From JANRKB01 sp033763695 (GTDB taxonomy: Bacteria; Planctomycetota; Phycisphaerae; Phycisphaerales; UBA1924): 64,000 bases of DNA. The notes beneath the pieces were generated by a model, which saw only the letters and a list, made by a program, of their open reading frames with translations, was not told the DNA's origin and did no database searches. Below, piece by piece: positions 1 through 9,885 of the stretch. The stretch lies in contig JANRKB010000043.1 of the NCBI GenBank assembly GCA_033763695.1, positions 124,001 to 188,000 on the forward strand. The letters run 5' to 3'. The position numbers and the translations under genes were made by a program. Positions within the stretch are counted from its first letter, which is position 1, and each line of letters begins with the position of its first letter.

Positions 1-1602
1 GCTGATGACGCGCTTGTGCAGTTCCTTCTCGAGCTCGAGCAGGCGCTGGGCCTCGTCCTTCTCCAGGCGCTGGAGCGGCACGCCCGTCATCTTGCTGACG
101 ACCTCGGCGATGACTTCCTCATCGACGGAGCCGTCGATCTCGTTGGCGCGGGCACGCCACTCCTTCTGCATGTCTTCCTTCTTCTTGCGCATCTGCTCCG
201 CCTTGTCGCGGAGTTCAGCCGCCCGCTCGTAGTCCGCGGCCTTAACAGCCTCGTCCTTCTCGATGCTCAGGCGCTCGATGTCCGCCTCGATCTCGGCGAG
301 GTTCGGCGGCTTGGTCATGCTCTTGATGCGCACCCGCGCGCCCGCCTCGTCGATCACGTCGATCGACTTGTCGGGCTGCACGCGACCGGTGATGTACCGG
401 CCCGAGAGCTCGACCGCGGCCTTGATCGCCGCGTCGGTGATCCGCACGCGGTGGTGCGTCTCATAGCGATCGCGCAGACCCTTGATGATCTCGACCGTCT
501 GCTCGGGCGTCGGCGGGTCCACAGTGATGGCCTGGAAGCGACGGGCCAGGGCGGCGTCCTTCTCGATGTACTTGCGATACTCGTCGAAGGTGGTCGCGCC
601 GATGCACTGGATCTCGCCGCGTGCCAGTGCGGGCTTGAGCACGTTGGACGCGTCGATCGCGCCTTCCGCGCCGCCAGCGCCGACCAGCGTGTGCAGTTCA
701 TCGATGAAGAGCATCACGTTCTTGGCGCGGCGGACTTCGTTCATCACCGCCTTGATGCGCTCCTCGAACTGGCCGCGATACTTCGTACCCGCGACCATCA
801 TCGCCAGGTCAAGCACGACGAGGCGCTTGTCGTGGAGAATCTCAGGCACTTCGCCGCTGATGATGCGCTGGGCCAGACCTTCAACGATCGCGGTCTTGCC
901 CACGCCCGCTTCGCCCAGCAGCACGGGGTTATTCTTGGTGCGACGGCACAGGACCTGCACGACGCGCTCGATCTCGATCTGACGGCCGATGACGGGGTCG
1001 AGCTGGCCTTCGCGGGCCAGTTCGGTCAGATCGCGCCCGAACGAGTCGAGCGCAGGAGTCTTGGACTTGCCCTTGGGGCCGGCCGCACCGCTCGACGGAG
1101 CCGCACCGGCAGCCGCGGCGGCCGAGCCACCCGCGCCGCCTTCGGTCTGCTCGCTCTGCTCGTTGCCCGCGCCGAGGAGGTTGAGCACCTCTTCGCGCAC
1201 TTCTTCAAGCTTGAGGCCGAGGTTCATGAGCACCTGGGCGGCGACGCCGTCGTGCTCGCGCAGCAGGCCGAGCAGCAGGTGCTCGGTGCCGACGTAGTTG
1301 TGATTGAGGTTGCGGGCTTCTTCGATGGCGTACTCGATCACCTTCTTGGCGCGCGGCGTCTGCGGCAGCTTGCCCATGGTGACCATCTCAGGCCCGGCCT
1401 TGACGAGCTTCTCCACTTCAAGGCGAACCTTGCGGAGATCAACGTCGAGGTTCTTCAGGACGTTGGCGCCGACGCCGCTGCCTTCCTTCACGAGCCCGAG
1501 CAGGATGTGCTCGGTGCCGATGTATTCGTGGTTGAAGCGCTGGGCCTCCTGGTTGGCCAGAGCCATGACCTTGCGGGCGCGATCGGTGAATCTCTCGAAC
1601 AT
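1..1602 (-). CDS. clpC: ATP-dependent Clp protease ATP-binding subunit ClpC (5' part; runs off the left edge)
   Basis: This is the N-terminal 534 codons of a ClpC-type AAA+ unfoldase, which feeds substrates to ClpP in the cytoplasm. Visible in order are two Clp-N repeats (about residues 1-145), an Ala/Gly-rich linker (about 150-185), and the first AAA+ domain with Walker A GEAGVGKT (about 230-237) and Walker B LFIDELHT. Near residue 460 there is a UVR-type middle segment (ADYERAAELRDKAE), which separates ClpC from ClpB. The D2 domain lies outside the window. The ATG at 1602 has AGGGAG eight bases upstream. The gene is transcribed toward the left edge and appears to be the first gene of its unit, with a gene-less stretch of about 500 bp upstream. 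Confidence 0.95.
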   Translation of the reverse strand, partial: MFERFTDRARKVMALANQEAQRFNHEYIGTEHILLGLVKEGSGVGANVLKNLDVDLRKVRLEVEKLVKAGPEMVTMGKLPQTPRAKKVIEYAIEEARNLNHNYVGTEHLLLGLLREHDGVAAQVLMNLGLKLEEVREEVLNLLGAGNEQSEQTEGGAGGSAAAAAGAAPSSGAAGPKGKSKTPALDSFGRDLTELAREGQLDPVIGRQIEIERVVQVLCRRTKNNPVLLGEAGVGKTAIVEGLAQRIISGEVPEILHDKRLVVLDLAMMVAGTKYRGQFEERIKAVMNEVRRAKNVMLFIDELHTLVGAGGAEGAIDASNVLKPALARGEIQCIGATTFDEYRKYIEKDAALARRFQAITVDPPTPEQTVEIIKGLRDRYETHHRVRITDAAIKAAVELSGRYITGRVQPDKSIDVIDEAGARVRIKSMTKPPNLAEIEADIERLSIEKDEAVKAADYERAAELRDKAEQMRKKKEDMQKEWRARANEIDGSVDEEVIAEVVSKMTGVPLQRLEKDEAQRLLELEKELHKRVIS

Positions 1603-2118
1603 CGCTGATCTCCCTTGCCGAGGCGGGTTGGCCGCCGCGGCGTGTACTGATCTGGAGTAGGTCGGCCATTTTGAGCGGCCGATGTAGACCGAGAACGAAC
1701 CTCCACTCAGATGATTCGTTGGCCGCGGGGTGTCGGGTTCGAGGCCCGCGGCCCGCGACATGATCGTCTGGCGAGGAAAACTGTGCAACCCGTGAAACAG
1801 TCACGGGTTGCGTCCGACACCTCAGGCCACGGATTGTTTTGGCCTCCGGCGACGAGCACCTTGTTTATGCGATCGGCGTGCCGAGGCTTGAAGGTGGAGT
1901 TTCGCGATGCCCAATGCCGTGGCGGGCGTGCCACAGGGGGGCGAGGGACTTTTTGGCACGCCTTGTGCCAAGACAAAACACAAACAAGCAGCACTTTCGG
2001 GCATCGCCCTGCCGGATTGGCAGCAGCCTTACGTTTTTCTCGGAACCAACTGGCCGACCGCCAAACGCGCGTGCATCTTCTATCAGCCGCATGGTGAGCC
2101 GCCTTGAGGGGTCTTGTC
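1603..2118. other. Intergenic region between divergent clpC and the PEP-CTERM gene
   Basis: No credible gene is seen here; short frames on both strands lack ribosome sites and family features. It should hold the promoters of the two divergent genes. It carries a perfect 11-bp inverted repeat (1785-1811) and a weaker TCGGCC/GGCCGA stem at about 1662-1682 in the clpC leader. I do not recognise a CIRCE or CtsR box. Confidence 0.5.
1785..1811. repeat. Perfect 11-bp inverted repeat upstream of clpC
   Basis: The arms GCAACCCGTGA and TCACGGGTTGC are separated by 5 bases. It lies about 183 bp before the clpC start. Read on the minus strand it is followed by a short TTTT run, so it could be an operator or a weak attenuator. 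It matches no heat-shock operator that I know. Confidence 0.5.
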
Positions 2119-2757
2119 ATGCGCACGATGCTTGTTGTGGCCGGCGTTGTCTCTGTGGTGGCTTGCGCGGGTTCCGCCATGGGCGCGAACCTGCTCACCA
2201 ACGGCTCGTTCGAGAGCCCATGGTTTAGTGGGGGCAGTGATGACGGTCGCCCGTACTACTACTACGCGCGAAACCTCGGCCCGAACTTCGTGACCGGCTG
2301 GCAACACGACACCAGCCTCGCCTACCTGCGCTCGCGCGGGGGTGCCTGGACCGCGGCCCAAGGCGAGTTCTACATCGAGCTTGAGAGTGGCTTCGCGCCG
2401 ACCATCTCGCAGTCGTTCGCGACAGAGATCGGCGCGCAGTATCAGATCACGTTCGCCTATGCCGCCAACCCTGATGCCGGCGGCGACGACGATGCCGTCA
2501 ACGTCCTTTGGAATGGCACGTTGGTCGGGACGGCAGACGCGGTGGCGCCCTCGTTGGGGAGGTTGGACTGGGAGTACTACTCATACACCGTGACGGCCAC
2601 CAGTGAACTCACCACTCTGACGCTCGCCGACGCCGTTGTCGGGCAGTCCTACAACGGTGGTTTCCTTGACGATGTCAGCGTCATGCTGGTGCCGACGCCC
2701 GGCACGCTCGCGCTGCTTGGGCTTGGCGGGCTGGCGATGGGTCGCCGTCGTCGCTGA
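2119..2757 (+). CDS. Secreted PEP-CTERM-type protein
   Basis: A 212-residue exported protein. It has an N-terminal signal peptide (hydrophobic stretch ending near AMGA), then a domain beginning NLLTNGSFESP, which is typical of DUF642/choice-of-anchor beta-sandwich proteins. The C-terminus has the sequence VPTPGTLALLGLGGLAM followed by a run of arginines. That is the PEP-CTERM sorting pattern (motif, transmembrane helix, basic tail) recognised by exosortase-like enzymes. ATG 2119 is preferred over an upstream TTG at 2104 because GAGGGG sits 8 bases before it. It is the only PEP-CTERM protein here; the other secreted proteins use a dockerin-like tail. The function of the globular part is unknown. 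Confidence 0.85.
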   Translation: MRTMLVVAGVVSVVACAGSAMGANLLTNGSFESPWFSGGSDDGRPYYYYARNLGPNFVTGWQHDTSLAYLRSRGGAWTAAQGEFYIELESGFAPTISQSFATEIGAQYQITFAYAANPDAGGDDDAVNVLWNGTLVGTADAVAPSLGRLDWEYYSYTVTATSELTTLTLADAVVGQSYNGGFLDDVSVMLVPTPGTLALLGLGGLAMGRRRR

Positions 2758-2824
2758 TCGGTCGCGCTCGATCGCGGCGACAATCTTGCCCGTCTCGAAC
2801 CTTGACTACCAACGTCACCTCCAA

Positions 2825-2845
2825 CCCCCCTCCAAGGGGGTTTTT
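2825..2845 (+). terminator. Rho-independent terminator of the PEP-CTERM gene
   Basis: A stem CCCCC/GGGGG with a TCCAA loop is followed by TTTTT, 68 bases after the stop codon. It separates this gene from nuoD. Confidence 0.75.
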
Positions 2846-3047
2846 CATGCGCTCGCGGCGTCCGGCCCCGCCACCTGCACCGATGGCGGACGACGCTGGC
2901 GTCCCGCAAACGCGGCCTAGAGTTCCGATGCGACCGCATTCGCCCGACCGAGCCGCCTTGGCGACCCGGCGAGGCGGTGTGCGGCTCGTCCGACGGCGGC
3001 GCGAGCCTCTGGCGGCTGTGCTTCACGTCTGAGATTGGGAGTTTCGC

Positions 3048-4337
3048 GTGCCCTACACACTCAAGCCCGAGCAAGGTCTGACGGTCGACGCGGATACCAC
3101 GAAGTACCTCGATGGTCACGTCGACACCGGCGATCGCTGGGTCCTGAACTTCGGCCCCCAGCACCCCGCGACGCACACCACGCTGCGTCTGGTGCTGGAA
3201 CTCGACGGCGAGCGGATCGCCCGCGCCACGCCGCACATCGGCTACCTGCACTCGGGCTTTGAGAAGCTCGGCGAGGCGCTGGACTACAACCAGTACGTCA
3301 CCGTCTGCTCGCGCATGAACTACCTCTCGCCGCTCTCCAACGACATCTGTTGGCACGCGGCGGTCGAGAAACTGCTGGGCATCGATATCACGCCGCGCTG
3401 CAAGGTGCTGCGCACGATCTTGGCCGAGATCGGCCGCATCGGCGACCACCTGCTGTGCGTCGGCGCCGCCGGCCTGGATCTCAACGCCATCACCGGCTTC
3501 CTCTACTGCTTCAACGTCCGCGAGAAGATCTACGACATCATGGACTACATCGCCGGCCAGCGGTTCCACCCCGACTGGACCCGCGTCGGCGGCGCGATGC
3601 AGGACCTGCCCGATGAAGAAGTCTTCAAGCGCATGGTCAAGCGGCTCATCGACGACGAAGTGCCTAACGCACTCAAGGACCTTGAGAACCTCGTCAAGCG
3701 CAACCGCATCTTCCTCGATCGCACCCGCGGCATCGGCGTGCTCACCGCCGAGGAAGCAATCGCGTGGTCGCTCAGCGGCCCGATGGCCCGCGCCAGCGGC
3801 GTGCGCCGCGACCTCCGCAAGGACGAGCCGTACCTCTGCTACGCCGACAACTGGGACGGCCAGGGCGCCGAGCGCGTCAAGTTCCAGGTCGTGACGTGCG
3901 ACGAAGGCGACGTCTACGCCCGCTTCATCGTGCGTGTTGAAGAGATCAAGCAGTCGTGCGAGATCATCCGCCAGCTCATCGACAAGATCCCCGCCGGACC
4001 CATCGACACCTTCGCCGACAGCAAGGTCTTCAAGCCCAACAAGAATGAAGTCTACGGCTCGATCGAAGGGCTCATCCAGCACTTCGAGATCATCATGAGC
4101 AATCGCGGCTGGACGCCGCCGGTCGCCGAGGCGTACGTCGCCCACGAAACGGCCAACGGCGAACTGGGCTACTACATCGTCAGCGACGGCTCGCCGCGAT
4201 CGTTCCGCGCACGCACCCGCCCGCCGAGCTTCATCAACTACGCGACCATCGCGCGCATGTGCGAGGGTCACCTGCTGAGCGACATCGTCGCGATCATCGG
4301 ATCGATCAACGTCGTCGCCGGCGAACTGGACCGCTAA
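3048..4337 (+). CDS. nuoD: NADH-quinone oxidoreductase subunit D (49 kDa subunit)
   Basis: A 429-residue NuoD, the membrane-proximal 49-kDa subunit of complex I that forms the quinone-reduction site with NuoB. Diagnostic segments are NFGPQHPATHTTLRLVLEL near the N-terminus, GYLHSGFEKL, the YL..SNDI region, and the C-terminal LDR end. The start is GTG at 3048 with GGGAG 6-7 bases upstream. No other nuo gene is in the window. The neighbours are a PEP-CTERM protein and an Hsp70, so this is a lone nuoD rather than part of a nuo operon. The length is normal for the family, and there is no sign of decay. Confidence 0.95.
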   Translation: MPYTLKPEQGLTVDADTTKYLDGHVDTGDRWVLNFGPQHPATHTTLRLVLELDGERIARATPHIGYLHSGFEKLGEALDYNQYVTVCSRMNYLSPLSNDICWHAAVEKLLGIDITPRCKVLRTILAEIGRIGDHLLCVGAAGLDLNAITGFLYCFNVREKIYDIMDYIAGQRFHPDWTRVGGAMQDLPDEEVFKRMVKRLIDDEVPNALKDLENLVKRNRIFLDRTRGIGVLTAEEAIAWSLSGPMARASGVRRDLRKDEPYLCYADNWDGQGAERVKFQVVTCDEGDVYARFIVRVEEIKQSCEIIRQLIDKIPAGPIDTFADSKVFKPNKNEVYGSIEGLIQHFEIIMSNRGWTPPVAEAYVAHETANGELGYYIVSDGSPRSFRARTRPPSFINYATIARMCEGHLLSDIVAIIGSINVVAGELDR

Positions 4338-4390
4338 ACGCCGGACTACCCGACCGGCAAACCCGGACGGACAACCCCCGTCAGACAATC

Positions 4391-6367
<1,977 letters not shown>

Positions 6368-6388
6368 TCGCCACGCAACCTGACAGGC

Positions 6389-7045
6389 TCACACGCCGCG
6401 CAGCAGGTCGAGCGTGACATCGCCGATCTTCTCGACGATGCGTGAGACGTTGTCAAAGTCGGTGACACTCACCGAGTGACACACGGCAACGACGCGCATG
6501 CCCGCGTCCCACGCCGCCTTGGCCCCGGTTGGCGTGTCCTCGATCGCCACACAACTCCGCGGCTCCACGCCCAGCCGCTCGCACGCCATGCGATAGCCTG
6601 TCGGGTCGGGCTTGCTGCGCGGCACGTCATCCGCCGCAACGATCGTCTGAAAGAAACCGTCAAGCCGGTGGTTTCGCAGGATCGGCACGATCTCGTGACG
6701 GCGCGCACCAGAACAAATCGCCATCGGCACGCCCGCCTCGGCCGCCGCGTTCACGAGTTCCTTGACGCCCGGGTAGGTCGCGGGCTCGCCGCGATTGATC
6801 GCCTTCTCGATGTTCTGCTTCTTCAGATCGCAGAAGAGCTGATAGTCGAGCGACGCGGGGTCCTTGGCGTTGTCGGCGCAGATCGCACGAAACGCGTCGC
6901 GATCGTCAAAGCCGATGTAGTGCGACCAGTACCGCTCGCTGCTGAAATCCATCCCCATCTGGTTCACGGCATGCAGCAACGCAAGCTCGTGCAGCGGCTC
7001 GGAATCCACGATCACGCCGTCAAAATCAAACACGATCGCACGCAT
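6389..7045 (-). CDS. HAD-superfamily hydrolase (beta-phosphoglucomutase-like phosphatase)
   Basis: A 218-residue HAD subfamily IA protein. The motifs are all present: nucleophile motif I DFDGVIVDSE at residues 7-16, motif II in the CSGARR segment, motif III Lys in SKPDP, and motif IV in the AIEDTPTG segment. The cap is alpha-helical and sits between motifs I and II. Such enzymes dephosphorylate or isomerise small sugar phosphates; the substrate cannot be read from the sequence. It lies 40 bp downstream of a lipoprotein gene on the same strand and is probably cotranscribed with it. Confidence 0.88.
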   Translation of the reverse strand: MRAIVFDFDGVIVDSEPLHELALLHAVNQMGMDFSSERYWSHYIGFDDRDAFRAICADNAKDPASLDYQLFCDLKKQNIEKAINRGEPATYPGVKELVNAAAEAGVPMAICSGARRHEIVPILRNHRLDGFFQTIVAADDVPRSKPDPTGYRMACERLGVEPRSCVAIEDTPTGAKAAWDAGMRVVAVCHSVSVTDFDNVSRIVEKIGDVTLDLLRGV

Positions 7046-7085
7046 GGCCGAGTGTAGCGCCGCGACACTCCCCGGCGGCGTCTCA

Positions 7086-7556
7086 TCACTCGGCGAGGCC
7101 CTGCACCGTGATCAGCCCCACCAGCGATGGCGCGGCTCCCGAAGCCGACCCATCCGCCTCGTACTGCGTCATCACCACGCGCTCCGGCGGATCGGCGGCA
7201 AAGAACCCGCCCGCGCGGAACGGATCGCCGTACTCGTCCTCAAACTCGCGGAGATTCAGCACCAGCGTCTGCCCGATCGCCATGCCGTCGATCTTGCGGC
7301 TGAAGCGACCGTTGAGCCACAGCGTGCCGGGGCCGAAGTTGCGTGCCGTCGTGTTCGTCAGCTCCAGCGTCGTATCGCGACGGAAGACCTGCACGTTCAC
7401 CACTTCGGTCTGCACGGCCTTCTTGGGCAGCGCCCGCGCATCAGGGCGCATCGACGGCTCGCTGCGGCACGCGCCCAGAAGGAGTGCAGGAACAAGCACG
7501 AGCGCGGAAAGCGAGGCACGCAGGGCAGACGTCGCGAGGCGGGGTTGGCTGGTCAT
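7086..7556 (-). CDS. Predicted lipoprotein of unknown function
   Basis: A 156-residue protein. The signal peptide is long, and the lipobox LLLGAC places the lipidated Cys near residue 30. The rest is a single beta-rich domain of about 110 residues with no motif I recognise. It contains segments such as LELTNTTARNF and GQTLVLNLREFEDEYG. The start codon lies back to back with the tRNA-dihydrouridine synthase gene, so its promoter must lie within the 5' end of that gene. It is probably first in a two-gene unit with the HAD hydrolase. Confidence 0.7.
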   Translation of the reverse strand: MTSQPRLATSALRASLSALVLVPALLLGACRSEPSMRPDARALPKKAVQTEVVNVQVFRRDTTLELTNTTARNFGPGTLWLNGRFSRKIDGMAIGQTLVLNLREFEDEYGDPFRAGGFFAADPPERVVMTQYEADGSASGAAPSLVGLITVQGLAE

Positions 7557-7575
7557 GGCTCATATAGTGACCGCC

Positions 7576-9072
7576 ATGGCGCAGGATCGCAACCAGACCG
7601 CGAAAAATGCTTCGACCGACGCGGCCAACGCCGCCGGTTGCGACGCCGGAGCCGAGGCGCTGGCCGAAACCTCTGAGCCATCGTCGGGCAACGCGACCGC
7701 GCCCACGCCCGCAATCGCACCCGGGGCCGAGGACATCGACGCCCGCCGAGCCGCCGAGGAGATCGCCGCCGCCGGGATGGACCCGCGGATCGCGGCATTG
7801 GCGCCCGCGTTTGATGCCCCGTTCTTCCAGGCCGGCCTCGCCGGATACTCCGATGCCGCGATGCGACTCATCGCCCGCCGCCACGGCTGCCCGTTCTGCG
7901 TGACCGAGGCGTTGCTCGATCGCACGCTGCTCGCCGGTGGCCGCGGCTTTGCCAAAGCCGACCTCGGCGAACTGCACGACAATGTGCCCGGCGGCGGCGA
8001 AGACCACCCGCTCGCCTGCCAGATCATGGGCAGCGACCCCCGCGAGATGAGTGCGGCTGCGGTCAAAGTCGCCGAGCAAGGCCGACGCGGCGAAAAGGCC
8101 TATCGACTCCTCGCCTATGAAGTGCAAGGCGTCTTGCCGACCACCCACGCCGCCGATCGCATGCATCTCCGCCTGCCCGGCGGCGAGCAACTCGGACGCA
8201 TCGACCCGACCGAAGGCTTGGGCGATGACGACGCGTGCGCGGATTCCTGTGCCGACGACTCGTGCGAAACACTCATCGATGAGATCAACGCCGTCGGCGA
8301 TGAGGTCTCATCGGACGCCGCGCACGCCGCGACGACGAACGGCGATGCCTCGCTTCGCTTCGAAGTCATCGACATCAACCTCGCCTGCCCAGTGAAGAAG
8401 ATCAGCAAGAAAGCCCGCGGCGGGCACTGGCTCGCCGAGCCCGAGGGCGCAATTCGCATCCTCGAAGCGGTCCGCGAAGCCGTACCGAGCCATGTGCCGT
8501 GCTCCGTCAAGCTCAGGCGCAGCTTCGATGACACGCCCGAGATGGTCGCCAACATCCATCGCATCCTCGACGCGGCACGCCGCATCGGCTATGCGTGGGC
8601 GACCGTCCATGCCCGCACCGTTGAACAGAAATACATCGGGCCGTCGCGCTGGGATCTCTTGCGTGATCTGGTGGCGCGCCATCGCGACCTTCCGATCTTC
8701 GGCTCCGGCGACATCTGGTCGGCGGCGGACATCTTCCGCATGATGAAGTACACCGGCGTGGTCGGCGCGAGCGTGGCCCGCGGCTGCATCGGCAATCCGT
8801 GGATCTTCCGCCAGGCACGCGACATGATGGCCGGGCGCGCCCCCGCCGCCCCGACCATCCCACAGCAGCGCGAAGTGCTGCGTGAACACTTCCGCCTTCT
8901 GCTCGCCGTCAACAGCGGCATGCGCCACGGCGAGGATGCCACCAGCAAGATGATGCGGAAGTTCGGCATCCGCTTCGCGGCCCACCACCCGCGGGCCGAC
9001 GATGTTCGCAAGCGGTTCATCGCCGTGCGCAGCACCGCGGATTGGGAACGCGTGCTGGAAGAGATGTACTGA
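7576..9072 (+). CDS. tRNA-dihydrouridine synthase family protein with a large insertion
   Basis: A flavoenzyme family that reduces uridine in the tRNA D-loop. Diagnostic parts are APFFQAGLAGYSDAAMR near residue 80 (family start), the catalytic-Cys motif INLACPVKK with Cys at about 271, VHARTVEQKY, and the FMN-phosphate loop (GSGDIWS, then GVVGASVARGCIGNPW). Two oddities stand out. About 65 N-terminal residues are Ala-rich and look disordered, and about 90 residues (about 169-261, acidic and Cys-containing) are inserted where the family normally has under ten residues. Possible starts are ATG 7555, 7576 and 7777. I use 7576, but 7777 would give a conventional N-terminus and leave room for the divergent promoter. 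Confidence 0.85.
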   Translation: MAQDRNQTAKNASTDAANAAGCDAGAEALAETSEPSSGNATAPTPAIAPGAEDIDARRAAEEIAAAGMDPRIAALAPAFDAPFFQAGLAGYSDAAMRLIARRHGCPFCVTEALLDRTLLAGGRGFAKADLGELHDNVPGGGEDHPLACQIMGSDPREMSAAAVKVAEQGRRGEKAYRLLAYEVQGVLPTTHAADRMHLRLPGGEQLGRIDPTEGLGDDDACADSCADDSCETLIDEINAVGDEVSSDAAHAATTNGDASLRFEVIDINLACPVKKISKKARGGHWLAEPEGAIRILEAVREAVPSHVPCSVKLRRSFDDTPEMVANIHRILDAARRIGYAWATVHARTVEQKYIGPSRWDLLRDLVARHRDLPIFGSGDIWSAADIFRMMKYTGVVGASVARGCIGNPWIFRQARDMMAGRAPAAPTIPQQREVLREHFRLLLAVNSGMRHGEDATSKMMRKFGIRFAAHHPRADDVRKRFIAVRSTADWERVLEEMY

Positions 9073-9175
9073 GGAAGAGACAAAGAGACGCAGAGACGAA
9101 AAGACGAAGAGACGGAGTGCGAAAGGCAAGGAAGAAGTCACGAAGTCAAGAGTCACGAAGTCTCGGAACCAAGGT
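9073..9175 (+). repeat. Dispersed GA-rich octamer repeat element, copy 1
   Basis: Imperfect 8-base units (GACAAAGA, GACGCAGA, GACGAAAA, GACGAAGA, GACGGAGT) are followed by a conserved tail containing GGAGTGCGAAAGGCAAGG and GAAGTCACGAAGTCA. Related copies lie at 15450-15530 and, inverted, at 33893-33962. It starts at the stop codon of the dihydrouridine synthase gene. Confidence 0.7.
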
Positions 9176-9225
9176 CGACAGACCACAACAAAGACTCTGG
9201 GACACTTGCGTCGCCTCCTCTCGTC

Positions 9226-9267
9226 CAATGCCGAATCCCGAATCCCGAATGCCGAATCCCGAATGCC
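9226..9267 (+). repeat. Heptanucleotide tandem array (6 units)
   Basis: Six 7-base units: CAATGCC once, then GAATCCC or GAATGCC five times. A longer related array with the same first unit lies at 35861-35965. It sits just before the putative promoter of the DinB-like gene. Confidence 0.8.
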
Positions 9268-9280
9268 TTTCTTTGGCCAT

Positions 9281-9308
9281 TTGACCATTTGTAGTTTGGC
9301 AATATGGC
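9281..9308 (+). promoter_or_regulatory. Possible sigma-70-type promoter of the DinB-like gene
   Basis: TTGACC and TATGGC are spaced by 16 bases, about 30 bases before the start codon, in an unusually AT-rich stretch. This is a sequence match only. Confidence 0.3.
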
Positions 9309-9338
9309 ACACCGCCCCTCCCGCGCAGAGTCACCCCC

Positions 9339-9878
9339 ATGCCCGACTCTTTCGACAAGCTCAAATCCGCCTGGCTCGACACCTTCCGCATGCAGAAGCG
9401 GACGATCGAAGCCGCAGCGGCTCAACTCAGCGACGACGAACTGCACCGCCGCGTCGCGCCGAACGTGAACAGCGTCGCCATCATCATGAACCACGTCGCC
9501 GGCAGCATGCGCTCGCGCTGGACCGACTTCTGGACCACCGACGGCGAGAAGCCCGATCGCAATCGCGAAGGCGAGTTCGCCGAACCCGTCGAGCCGCGTG
9601 ACCAGATGATGGCACGCTGGAACGCCGCGTGGGCCACGCTGCTGGGCGTGATCGAGTCACTCCGCCCCGAGGACATGACACGCAGCGTCACGATCCGCGG
9701 CGAGCCGCACACGCTGCCGCTCGCCGTGTGCCGCTCCATCGAGCACTACGGCTACCACCGCGGGCAGATCCTCATGCTCGCCCGCACCGCCAAGGGCGAG
9801 AGTTGGCAATGGCTCACCATCGCGCCAGGCAAGACCAACGAGTTCAACAAAGCAATGCACGACAAGCACGCGCGATGA
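9339..9878 (+). CDS. DinB/DUF1572-family protein
   Basis: A 179-residue four-helix-bundle protein of the DinB/YfiT superfamily, closest in pattern to DUF1572. The family binds a divalent metal through three histidines. Here candidates are the His of IIMNHVAGSM and the two in SIEHYGYHRGQI. The reaction is unknown; relatives include bacillithiol and mycothiol transferases. It is a single gene, convergent with the sigma-54 regulator only 8 bp downstream. Confidence 0.85.
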   Translation: MPDSFDKLKSAWLDTFRMQKRTIEAAAAQLSDDELHRRVAPNVNSVAIIMNHVAGSMRSRWTDFWTTDGEKPDRNREGEFAEPVEPRDQMMARWNAAWATLLGVIESLRPEDMTRSVTIRGEPHTLPLAVCRSIEHYGYHRGQILMLARTAKGESWQWLTIAPGKTNEFNKAMHDKHAR

Positions 9879-9885
9879 GTCGCGG

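Noticed and set aside
16..1608. Long plus-strand frame opposite clpC
   Set aside because: It is a GC-driven antisense frame; the minus strand encodes clear ClpC motifs with a good ribosome site.
2649..4388. Minus-strand frame opposite nuoD
   Set aside because: It is a mirror of nuoD codons; composition is Asp/Val/Arg-rich as expected for antisense GC-rich coding DNA.
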